DNA of 64,000 bases from CAUSKK01 sp963532425 (GTDB taxonomy: Bacteria > Pseudomonadota > Gammaproteobacteria > Cardiobacteriales > Cardiobacteriaceae). The translations under genes were made by a program, and so were the position numbers. The notes beneath the pieces are model-generated. The model was not told where the DNA came from, did not search any database, and saw nothing but the letters and a program-made list of their open reading frames with translations. The stretch covers positions 38,818 through 102,817 of the forward strand of contig CAUSKK010000006.1 of the NCBI GenBank assembly GCA_963532425.1, in the 5' to 3' direction. Shown here in pieces: positions 35,932-45,400 of the stretch. Within the stretch, counting starts at the first letter, position 1. Every line of letters starts with the position of its first letter.

Positions 35932-37047
35932 ATGAAAAAAGCCCTCATTGTAGGCGCGCTGCTGCTCGGCCTGCTCGGCTACTGGCGGGCTCGTTCCTTG
36001 CGGCCCAATCCGTCGCCGGCGCCCACTGCGGCAGCGACGCCGGAACCCAGCCCGGAACCGACCCCCGACCTTATCATCACCCCCCAGCCGGGCCCGCCGC
36101 CGCTGGCCACGTTGACGCCGGCGCCCCGCTTCAGCCCGCTGGCCCCGAACCCGCACTGGCTCGGCCGCTGTGCCAACGACGGCAGCTGCCGGCTGGTGGG
36201 CTATCAGGAACGGACGTCGCCGAGCGTGGCCCTGCTGCTGCAACGGCCGGCCGGCGCGACGGCCTTTAACGGTCATATCGCCCTGCGCCCGGCGGTGCCG
36301 GCGGTGGCCCTGGAGGTGAACGGTGAGTCTCTCGGTGAAATCGCCCTGAACGCCGGCCGGGGGCCACTGACCGCCGACCAGACCCGCCGGCTGCTGGCCG
36401 CCCTGGGCACGGCCCCGGCGCCGACGGTGCAATTCCAGGGCGGGGGTCAGGTCTGGACCCTGGCCACGGCCGAAGCCGCCGCCGCCCTGGCCCAGCTGGA
36501 CGCGCCGCGCCCCGGTCCCGTCGAAGCGCTTCCTCTCTTTCGCTACCAGCCGACCAGCAACGCCGTTGAGTTCTTCGACCCCGGCCCGGCCTTCAAAACC
36601 GCCCTGCTGGAACAGCTGCGTTCAAGTCCGGAGCTAAATGCCTGCTATCAAAATGCCACCGCCGCCGACCTGGGCCCGTTTGGCCGCCATAGCCTCAACG
36701 GCCAGTGGCAGCTGCTGCGCAGTGAACCCCGGCCCTGTGCCGCCCGGGGGGAAAATCCGGTGAGCCTATTTGTGCTGCTGGGCCACGATGGCCGCAGCCT
36801 GGGCCAGATTTTGGCCGTGGCCAGCGCCGGCGAGGGCCAGGACGGCTACCGCGCCTATGACGGCGGCATCATCGAGGAACGCCAGGCCCCAGCCCCGGAC
36901 TGTGCCCGCTACAAGCTCTGGCTCTGGGCCGAGGACTATCAACGCTTTGTGCTGCTGGAAAGCGGCGACACCGGGCTATGTGGCTTTGGCTTCCCGGGGG
37001 GTGCTTGGCGTTTGCCCAGTCTTGTGGGGGGACGGGTTTTTGACTAG
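35932..37047 (+). CDS. DUF1176 membrane-anchored/exported protein
   Basis: This 371-aa protein starts with an N-terminal hydrophobic anchor (residues 3-16), then a Pro/Thr/Ala-rich linker (about 25-60), then a DUF1176-like domain. ANDGSCRLVGYQE opens the domain, VALEVNGESLGEI resembles the family's invasion-associated-locus-like repeat, and CARYKLWLWAEDYQRFVLLES closes it. The function is unknown. AAGGAG lies 6 bp before the ATG. Its 5' end is back to back with the patatin gene. The last 20 codons are repeated in recoded form just beyond the TAG. Confidence 0.72.
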   Translation: MKKALIVGALLLGLLGYWRARSLRPNPSPAPTAAATPEPSPEPTPDLIITPQPGPPPLATLTPAPRFSPLAPNPHWLGRCANDGSCRLVGYQERTSPSVALLLQRPAGATAFNGHIALRPAVPAVALEVNGESLGEIALNAGRGPLTADQTRRLLAALGTAPAPTVQFQGGGQVWTLATAEAAAALAQLDAPRPGPVEALPLFRYQPTSNAVEFFDPGPAFKTALLEQLRSSPELNACYQNATAADLGPFGRHSLNGQWQLLRSEPRPCAARGENPVSLFVLLGHDGRSLGQILAVASAGEGQDGYRAYDGGIIEERQAPAPDCARYKLWLWAEDYQRFVLLESGDTGLCGFGFPGGAWRLPSLVGGRVFD

Positions 37048-37089
37048 TCCATGGTTAGGTTCTTGCCCCCGGTTGCCGGCCCGTGGCTG

Positions 37090-37149
37090 GGCTTCCCGGG
37101 GGGTGCTTTCAAACTTCCGAGCCTAATCGGCGGCCAGGTCTTCGATTAA
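37090..37149 (+). pseudogene. Recoded duplicate of the DUF1176 gene's C-terminal tail
   Basis: Starting 42 bp after the TAG at 37045-37047 and in the same frame, 19 codons read GFPGGAFKLPSLIGGQVFD and end at TAA. The true end (36988-37047) reads GFPGGAWRLPSLVGGRVFD. The first 19 bp are identical between the copies, but almost every codon after that differs while the protein is conserved. The offset between copies is exactly 102 bp. Confidence 0.85.
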
Positions 37150-37340
37150 AGCCAACGGCAAAGGTCGCCGGCCTGGCTCCTCCTTATCGCGGAAGCGCTT
37201 CCCCCCACCGAAGCGCTTCGGTTTAGTCCCCGGCTCGAAGCGCTCCCCTTTGCCGGTTTACCAGCGCAGCGCTCCCCGCCTAAAATCAACGCCGCCGGGC
37301 GGCCTGAACCGCCCTTTCCAACCCCCAACCGGAGAATCCC
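37150..37340. repeat. Short palindrome-containing spacer
   Basis: Two perfect palindromes lie 8 bp apart near 37191-37219, followed by degenerate copies and the ribosome site GGAG of the ADP-ribosylglycohydrolase gene. No gene is seen. Confidence 0.75.
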
Positions 37341-38108
37341 ATGTTACTAGGCGCCGCCATCGGCGACATCGTCGGCTCACGCTTTGAATTCAACAACTAC
37401 CGGGCCACCGATTTTGATTTGTTTACCACCGCCAGCACCTTCACCGACGACACCATCTGCACCGTCGCCGTGGCCGAATGGCTGCAGCAGGGCGGCCGGG
37501 ACGACCTCGCCGTCCATATGCGCCACTGGTGCCACCGCTACGACAGCAGCTATGGCAACCACTTCCGGGCCTGGCTGGCAAGCACCAATCCGCAGCCCTA
37601 TCACAGCTATGGCAACGGTGCGGCCATGCGCGTTTCCCCCGTGGCCTGGCACTGGGACAGCCTCGCAGAAACCCTGGCCTATGCGGAAAAATCCGCCGCC
37701 ATCACCCACAACCACCCCGAGGGCATCAGGGGCGCCCAGGCGACCGCCGCTGCCATCTTCTGGGCGCGCCAGGGCAAAGACAAAGCCTTTATCAAAGACC
37801 ACATCAGCGCCGAATACGGCTACGACCTGAGCGCCAGCTGCGCCGCCATCCGCCCCCATTACTATTTCAACGAAACCTGCCAGGAGACCGTGCCCCAGGC
37901 CATCGTGGCCTTCCTCGAAAGCCGGGATTTTGAAGAGGCCATACGCCTGGCCGTCTCACTGGGCGGCGACAGCGACACCCTGGCCGCCATCACCGGCAGC
38001 ATTGCCGAGGCCTACTACGCCGATATTCCCGCCGGGATACGCCAGGAAGCCCTGGCCCGGCTGCCGGCGGATATGCGGGCCATTCTGAGCAAGAGCGGCC
38101 GGCCCTGA
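37341..38108 (+). CDS. ADP-ribosylglycohydrolase family protein
   Basis: The 255-aa all-helical enzyme of the DraG/ARH family should remove ADP-ribose from proteins or nucleotides using Mg2+. The metal-binding motifs are present: N-terminal GAAIGDIVGSRFE, then FTDDTICTVA (Thr-Asp-Asp), and C-terminal GGDSDTLAAITGSIAEAYY. HNHPEGIRGAQA lies in the middle. Similar short proteins in bacteria are annotated as ADP-ribosylglycohydrolases without a known target. It is monocistronic, with CGGAG upstream of the ATG. Confidence 0.9.
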   Translation: MLLGAAIGDIVGSRFEFNNYRATDFDLFTTASTFTDDTICTVAVAEWLQQGGRDDLAVHMRHWCHRYDSSYGNHFRAWLASTNPQPYHSYGNGAAMRVSPVAWHWDSLAETLAYAEKSAAITHNHPEGIRGAQATAAAIFWARQGKDKAFIKDHISAEYGYDLSASCAAIRPHYYFNETCQETVPQAIVAFLESRDFEEAIRLAVSLGGDSDTLAAITGSIAEAYYADIPAGIRQEALARLPADMRAILSKSGRP

Positions 38109-40558
38109 AAACGCCGCCACCGTCCCAACGAAGCGCTTCCCGCCCCCGGGCGGGCCCCCGCCGGTCGCTCGTTTTCCCCCGGCCCGGCTCGACCGAAGCG
38201 CTTCGGTTTTCCGACCACCCGAAATGCTTTGGTCTTACTTTTTTTCCGGTTCTGCCAGCTTTCAAACCGAAGCGCTTCGTTCCTAATAGCTGAAGGCTAG
38301 GCCACGGGCCCGAAGCGCTTCGTTAGCTCCCCCTATCCAATCGGAAACGCTCCCGGTTTTGTCGCCTGCTCGACAAGCGCTTCGCCGTTAGCCGGGGCCG
38401 CGCCGTCCTGCGTTTAAACCCCCCAACGCAGCGCTGCCCCCGGAGAAGGCCCTAATCCCCGCAGTGCTTGGGTTTAGCCGGGCCCAGGGGCCGAGCTGAA
38501 AACCGATGTCCCGCCCCATTTTTTTATCGCTGCCCCCCAACGGCGACCGGGGTCGGCTCCCAGGGGGAAGCGCTTCGGGCTGGAAAACCCGCACTGCCGC
38601 CCTTGTTTTTCTCGTTGAACTCGGGGCGCAAACCGAAGCGCTTCGTTCTGCACGGCCTGGGCACGCGGTGAAATAAAACCTTTCGCCCCGGCGGGGCCGG
38701 CTCCATTTCTTTGGCCCTGGCCCGGGGCTTCACCAACGAAGCGCTTCGATTCTGACGCTGGGCCGGCAGCGCCCCCGGTTTCAGCGGGGCCACCGGGGGA
38801 AGCGCTCCCCTTTTTAAGCCAGGAAAAGACGACGGGGCCACCGGCCGAAGCGCTTCCTCTAAGGGGCTAGCTTTTTTCACACTGCCGGGGCGTCTCATCA
38901 ATCTGGCTTTGAAGGGAAGTGCTGCGCTGCCGGCCTGGGTCTTCCCAGCCAAGCCGGGGGTGATGAAGCACTTCGACGGGGGAAGTCTTTATTTAGGAAA
39001 ACCGTTGGGGCGCGGCGGGGCCAGTTCGCTGGCAGCTGAACCGAAGCACGCCCGGCCTGGGCGGATTCCCAGAGCGAAGCGCTTCGCCAAAAGCCAGCAT
39101 TTCCACCGGAAGCGCTTCCCTCTAACGAGGCCACTATTCCAGTTCATAAAAGCGTTGGCGGCAAAAGCCGAAGCGCTTCGGTCTAGACGATAGGTTCAAA
39201 TCCCGCTCGGGCCGGGGCTATCCGAGAGGAAGCGCTTCGGGCGGAAGGATTGGGAAGCCGGAGACGGGCCGGCCCAGCCAGTCGCCCTGGAGCGAAGCGC
39301 TTCGTCCAAACCGCCCTGTGGGGGCGGCTAAACCATGAAGCTTGCCGGGCCGGGGCGGAATAATCCCCCGAAGCCAACGGCCGATAAACCGAAGCGCTTC
39401 GAAAGGCCATTTTTAGCTGGGGGGAGCGCTTCCGGCCGGGGCGATTTCTAGAGTAAAGCGCGGCTGGGCCTCAACCAGGCCGGGGGAAATTGTGCTTTTG
39501 TCGGCGCTAAAAGCGCTTCCAGTGGTTTAGGCCGGGACAGACAGTGTCCGCCGAAGTGCTTCGTCTCCGAAAAAGTTCCGGCTGGTTCTAGCATTGGCAA
39601 ACCTTGAACGAGGCGCTTCTCCCGCTTGAATCGGTTCTAGCGTCGCAGGCCAACGGCCGAAGAGAACGACAAGGGGGAGCGCTTCGGTCTGGGTAAAGGA
39701 GGCGCGCCGGCTGAATCAGCACCGGCCCGCCGAAGGGAAGCGCTTCCCGCAAAGCAAGTGCTCGTCCAAAGTGCAGCCCGGCGGCCTTTAAACGAAGCGT
39801 CCCTTCAGGGTTTTATTCCCAAGCTCCCGGCCCGGCCGGCCATTTAGCGTCTAGGACAGAAGCACTTCACCGGGCCAGATGGTTTTAACGAAGCGCTTCC
39901 CCTCAAGCCATTGGCGGTGCTGCATTCAGCCGAAAAGTCGGAGGTCCTCCCCGGGCTGGAGTTGGGAACGTAATCGGTTGGGTGGCCCGGGCCGAAGCGC
40001 TTCGTTCCAATGGCGAAGGTAGCGGCCCCGGGTCGGGACTGTGATTTTTCTGATGTGGCATCGGCGATTCGCCGGAACCGAAGCGCTTCATTCCTATGAA
40101 GACTGGCTTATCGACAGGAGGCGCTTCTCCTGAGATAGGCCGACAATAATTCGGCGGGCCACTGGAAACGTTTTCTTGCGGTCAGGCGCGAAGCGCTTCG
40201 CTTCGGAGAAGTAGAAAAAGAAAATGCTTCGGGCGGGGCTCCCGGCCGAAGCGCTTCCTCCCGAGGGGGCCCATTGCACCTGAACCGGAGGGGGAAGCTC
40301 TGGCCCCCTCAAAAGTCGGCGGGCCTCCCCGGGCTGGAGTCGTAAATGTAATCGGTTGGGCGGCCCCGGCCGAAGCGCTTCGCTAAAAATCGGGTGGCAC
40401 CACCGGAAGCGCTTCCTTCAGGGTTTTTAGACCGAAGCGCTTCCTCCCGAGGGGGCCAATTGCGCCCGGGCTGGCGGGGGAAGGGAAGCGCTTCGTTTTA
40501 TCCGATTTCTGGGAACGAAGCGCTTCCTTCTTTGCCGACCGCTGGAAATAACGCGCGC
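38109..40558. repeat. Second large palindrome island (2.45 kb)
   Basis: No gene is supported. GAAGCGCTTC and close variants (GAAGTGCTTC, GAAGCACTTC, GGAGCGCTTC) recur throughout. A module of about 75 bp occurs twice in direct orientation at about 39934-40010 and 40312-40385: AAAAGTCGG, CCTCCCCGGGCTGGAGT, GTAATCGGTTGGG, then a palindrome. The region begins right after the ADP-ribosylglycohydrolase stop and ends at a terminator. Confidence 0.88.
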
Positions 40559-40586
40559 CAAAAAAAAGAGCGACCGTAGTCGCTCT
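40559..40586 (-). terminator. Terminator of the Sel1-repeat gene
   Basis: On the minus strand an 8-bp stem (AGAGCGAC / GTCGCTCT, loop TACG) is followed by eight or more T, 20 bp after the gene's stop. Confidence 0.92.
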
Positions 40587-40605
40587 CCCGTGGGAAGAAA
40601 AAGGC

Positions 40606-42384
40606 CTAGTCGTTCAGCCGTTCCAGGGCCTCGGCGGCCTCATCGTCGCCCTGGGCGGCGGCGTGCTCGTACCAGAAGCGGGCCTGCTGCAGGTCGCGGT
40701 CGGTGCCGAGGCCGTTTTCATAGAGCACCGCCGTGTTGAACTGGGCCGAACGGTTGCCGTTGTGGGCGGCCCGCTCGTAGTAAACCAGCGCCTCGTCGTA
40801 GTTCTGCTTCGTACCGAGGCCCTTCTCGTAGAGATAGCCCAGGGCATTCTGGGCCTCGGCGCTGCCGCCCTCGGCCAGCTGGCGGTTCATGACAAAGGCC
40901 TGATGGTAGTCGCCCCGGTCGAAGGCGGCGTTGGCCTCCTCCTGGCTCACCGCCGGCGCGGCGGGTTTGGCCTCGGCAGCCAGTGGGTCGGCGCTGCGAC
41001 CGCCGGGGGCCTCGGCCACCGCATCGAGCAGGTCGGCACCGGTCGGCGGCGGATTGACCGGCTCTTCCTCATTGCCGGCGGCCTGGGCGGCCAGCTCCTG
41101 GGCCAGCTGGGCATCGGTCTGCCGGGCCTGGGCGGCCTGCTGGGCGGCCTGTTGCCGGGCCCGTTCCTCCTCCTCCTGGCGCAGGCTTTCTAGCGTCGGG
41201 GGCACCGGCACCGCCAGCGGCGTGGTCTGGCGCTGCTGTTCGGCCTGGCGGGCCAGCTCATCCCGCTGCTGCTGCAGGGCCGTGTCGATGGCGACCTGAC
41301 GGCGCCGCTGTTCCTCGCTCAGGCTCTGCTGGGCGAGGCGCTGCTGTTCCGCCTGCAGGGCCTGCTGGGCACTGGCCGTATTGCGACCGCCACAAACTCG
41401 GGTGATGGCCTCGCGGTCGCCGGCGGCGGTGTAGAGCTGGCAGGCCCGCACCTCGTCGCGGTCGCCGCCCTGGCCCTGTTCCAGCAGCCGGGCCAGCCGC
41501 TGCTGGGCCTCCCGCTGCCCCTGGGCGGCAGCCTGCTCGTAGAGTTCCCGGGCGAAGCGATAGTCCCGCTCCACGCCCTGGCCCTGTTCGTAGAGCTGGC
41601 CCAGGCGATTCTGGGCCTCGGCGTGGTTCTGCTTGGCGGCCTTGACCAGCCAGTAGCGCACCTCCTCGGGGTTCTTCTTCGTGCCGAGGCCGCCGGCATA
41701 GTAGTCGGCCAGCCGGAACTGGGCCTGGGCATCGCCGCCCTCGGCCAGCGGCTGCAGCAGCTGGAAGGCCCGTTTGAAATCGCCGTCCTCGGTGGCCTTG
41801 TCGATGGCGGCCCAGCGTTCCTTCGGCGAGCTGGGGCCGGCGCTAGCCGTTGGGCTCGGCGTGGCGCTGGCCGTGGGGCTAGCGCTGGCCAGGGTCGGGC
41901 TCGGCGTCGGCGAAGTGCTGCCGAAGGTGCTGAAGGCATTGGCCCGGGCGGCCAGCTGTTCCGGGGTCAGCTTGGAGCAGACGCGACCGGCAGCACTGAT
42001 GGCCCCGCTCTTCTGGTAGAGCAGACAGGCCCCGGCCTCGTCCCGGTCGCCGCCCCGGCCGTGTTCGTAGTAGGTGGCCAGCTGTTTCTGGGCGTCCTGA
42101 TGGTTCTGGGCCGCCGCCCGTTCCAGCCAGGCCCGGGCCTCGGCCAAATCGCGGTTGCCGCCGAGGCCGTTTTCATAGAAACGGGCCAGCTTCACCTGGG
42201 CCTCCAGATTGCCGGCCTCGGCACTGCGCCGGTAGGCATCGCGGGCGAAGCCCTGCAGCTGAATGAGATTGTCAAAGTCGCCCAGGCGCAGATAGAACTG
42301 GGCCGGGGCCTGCTGGTAGAGAATGAACGCGGGAATGGCCAGCAGCAGCGCCAGACCGGCGCACCACTGTAAAAATTTTTTCAT
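40606..42384 (-). CDS. Membrane-anchored Sel1-repeat protein
   Basis: The 592-aa protein has one N-terminal transmembrane anchor (about residues 8-25). Sel1-like TPR repeats follow (AEAGNLEAQVKLARFYENG, AAAQNHQDAQKQLATYYEHG), then a Ser/Thr/Pro linker (about 150-180), a second Sel1 block, and a Gln/Arg/Ala-rich coiled-coil stretch (about 330-430). Two or three C-terminal repeats end the chain. Such proteins scaffold periplasmic or envelope complexes. The frame is open far upstream, but only as the mirror of the divergent lipoprotein gene; the true ATG at 42384 follows CAGGAG. It is divergent from the GH20 lipoprotein, with the two ATGs about 100 bp apart. Confidence 0.85.
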   Translation of the reverse strand: MKKFLQWCAGLALLLAIPAFILYQQAPAQFYLRLGDFDNLIQLQGFARDAYRRSAEAGNLEAQVKLARFYENGLGGNRDLAEARAWLERAAAQNHQDAQKQLATYYEHGRGGDRDEAGACLLYQKSGAISAAGRVCSKLTPEQLAARANAFSTFGSTSPTPSPTLASASPTASATPSPTASAGPSSPKERWAAIDKATEDGDFKRAFQLLQPLAEGGDAQAQFRLADYYAGGLGTKKNPEEVRYWLVKAAKQNHAEAQNRLGQLYEQGQGVERDYRFARELYEQAAAQGQREAQQRLARLLEQGQGGDRDEVRACQLYTAAGDREAITRVCGGRNTASAQQALQAEQQRLAQQSLSEEQRRRQVAIDTALQQQRDELARQAEQQRQTTPLAVPVPPTLESLRQEEEERARQQAAQQAAQARQTDAQLAQELAAQAAGNEEEPVNPPPTGADLLDAVAEAPGGRSADPLAAEAKPAAPAVSQEEANAAFDRGDYHQAFVMNRQLAEGGSAEAQNALGYLYEKGLGTKQNYDEALVYYERAAHNGNRSAQFNTAVLYENGLGTDRDLQQARFWYEHAAAQGDDEAAEALERLND

Positions 42385-42483
42385 CGGGAAAACTCCTGTA
42401 AATGGCCGCCCAAGCGCGGCGCCGCTGGTAATTCTAGCCAAGCCTCGGGTTACAATGACTTTTTTTCCACGAGGAACCTTCCC

Positions 42484-45400
42484 ATGACAAAGAAAACCCT
42501 CGGCGTATTCATCGCCGCCATTCTGAGTGCCTGCGGCGGGAATCAGCAGAATCCCGACCTCTCGCGCTTCATTCCCGAACAGCTGCCGAAGCCGAGCCCC
42601 AGCCCCACCCAGCCGCCGGCGCCCACGCCGACGCCCACCGCCACGGCCACCCCCACACCGCCGGCCACGGCCAAAATCTATCAGCACCCGGTCTACGGCA
42701 AATACATCAAGGCCGCCGAATTTGGCGTTGATACCAGCGGCAAGACCAACGCCAGCGATGACCTGGACAAGGCCCTGGCCTTTGCCCAGCGGGAGAAGGT
42801 GGCCGTGCAAATCACCGGCACCGTGCGCATCAACCGCCCCATCGTCCTGAACGCGGAGAACGCCGGCATCACCGCCCTCTTCGGCGAGGGCATGGGCCGC
42901 ACCACCCTTAAATTTGCCTGGAACCAGGACGGCGACTATAGAACGGACAGCCGCGACAGCAACGAGCTGGACGTTTCCCAGTACGCCGGCATCGTGGTCA
43001 GCGGCCGCGACACCAGCAAAATTGCCGACACCAAAACCACCCTGGCCGAGTTCTCCCTGGTCTACGACAAAACCGACAACTACTATCTCTACCAGAAGAG
43101 CTATTTCGGCAAGGTGAACGGCATCTACGTCGATGATTCCGACAACGTTCACATTAATAAGGTGGAGGTCAGCGGCGCCAACCGGGCCGGCATCTACTTC
43201 GATTCCAACCGCAGCTACAGCCTGCGCGACCCGGACCCGCGCTATAACGACTTCTACAAGCGCCTGCTCATCGATGGCAAGGTGGACAGCAGCTACGTCA
43301 AACTGCCCAGCGGCGACAACAACAAGGTTACCGAATGCGAACTGCACCACAACCGCGTGGCCGGTCTGATGTTCGGCTACCAGCGCAACTTCAGCGCCGA
43401 GCGTAACAGCCTCACCGAAAACGGCGACTACCGCGACGGTGGCACCGGCTACGGTCTGGCCTCGGTGGCCGGTTCCTATAACTTCGGCGTGAAAATCGTT
43501 GGCAACCGTACGTTGAAAAACCTGCGTAAAGGTCTGGATATCCACGACGGCGACGACATCACCATCACCGATAACCTTCTGGAAGCCGACCGGCTCTATG
43601 GCATCGAGGTTTATAACCGCCAGTTCCCGATGACTAAGGTGGACATCAGCCACAACACCATCATTCAGAACCCGCTGAACCGGCTGGAAAAGGACGACGA
43701 CGAGGGCCCGCGCTACCAGCTCTATCAGGCCATCGGTTTGATTGTTAATGAAAAATGGAACAACCTGCCGGTCAAGGCCGACGGTAACTTCAAAATCAGC
43801 AACAACACCATCAAAAACTTCACCGCCTATAAGAATCCCCAGCGCGACGACCAGTCCTACGCCATTCTCTTCCGCAACCGCGAGGCCGAGCGTAACTATC
43901 AGGTGGCCATCGACAGCAACGTCATCGAGGGCAGCTACTCCAGCAAGGCCACCATTGCCGCCATCGGCGAAACCCAGAGCTTCTACGATGCCAGCGGCAA
44001 GCGCACCAACACAGCCCGGCCCGGCAAGGGTTCCGGCACCATTCTTATTCGTGGCAACCGCATCAAGCTGGACGAACAGACCGGCCTGGCGCCCATCTGG
44101 AATGAGGAACAGTTCACCGATGGCAGCCTGCGCGGCCAGGTTAATGTGGTCTCCAATGAAATCACCATCAAGAAAGCCAACGCCACCCGCGATGCCTTCC
44201 TGATTGGCCCGGGCAATGCCAGCGAGTATCTGGTTCGTGGCAACCGCTTCGTCCTCGGCGGTGACATCGGTGCCAGCGACGGCAAGCCCATCGGCGAGGT
44301 CAGCGGCCGCGACAACAACCAGCAGCAGCCCAAGGCCCAGGTCATTTTCTCCAGCATCACCGCCGACAGCGCCGCCCAGCGGCCCCAGGAAAACGCCTGG
44401 CTCACCAGCAGGGGCGTACAGCTGACCGCCGCCAATAACCTGCTGCTGCCGGCCGACAACAACGGCGGCCAACCCAGCGGCACGCCGAAGCCGGCGCCCA
44501 CCGTGGCCCCGCAGCCCAGCACCGGCCCGAGCCCGAGCACTTCGCCGGCCCCCACGGCCCAGCCGCAGCCGCAGCCGAGCGCCAGCCCGACGGCCCAGCC
44601 CCGGCCTAACCCCGGCCCGGCCCCGGCGCCCAATCCAAATCCCGGCCCGGCCCCCACGGCCCAGCCTGCGCCGAGCGCTTCACCAGCGCCAAGCGTTAGC
44701 CCGAGCCCAAGCGCTTCGCCTTCGCCGAGTGTCAGCCCATCGCCATCGGCTACCCCAAGTCCAAGCGCTTCGCCTAGCCCCAGCGTGAGTCCAACGCCGA
44801 GCGTGTCTCCGACTCCAAGCGTTTCGCCTTCGCCGAGCCCAAGCGCTTCGCCTTCGGTAACGCCTTCACCCTCGGCCACACCAACTCCAAGCGCTTCACC
44901 CAGCCCGAGCGTGAGCCCAACGCCGAGCGTTAGCCCGAGCCCTAGCGCTTCGCCTTCAGCCACACCTTCACCATCGGCTACGCCTTCGCCATCGGCTACG
45001 CCAACCCCAAGCGCTTCCCCATCAGCCACCCCGAGCCCGTCGCCATCGGCCACACCTTCGCCAAGCCCAAGCGCTTCGCCGTCAGCCACCCCAACGGCCA
45101 CGGCCACCCCGACCCCGGCTCCGGACGGCATCGTCAATGTGAAGCCGAAAACCTTCGGTCTGATGCTGGATGCGGCCCGCCAGTTCTACACCATTGACCA
45201 GCTGAAGGACTTCGTCGATAGCGTCAACGCCGCCGGCGGCCAGTTCCTGCACCTGCGCCTCTCCGATGACCAGAACTATCTGCTCGAAAGTGAACTGCTC
45301 GGCCAGACGCCGGAATATGCCACCCAAGAGCCGGACGGCACCCTGCGCCACAAGGTCTTCGGCAACCGCTTCTACAGCAAGGCCCAAATCAACGATTTGC

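Noticed and set aside
36988..37149. Group I/II intron or intein as the cause of the tail duplication
   Set aside because: The inserted distance is only 102 bp (46 bp in the other case), with no room for an intron core or reverse transcriptase and no splice motifs.
42385..44472. Minus-strand extension of the Sel1-repeat protein to about 1288 aa
   Set aside because: The extension is the mirror of the GH20 lipoprotein gene. The true start at 42384 has a ribosome site followed by a membrane anchor.
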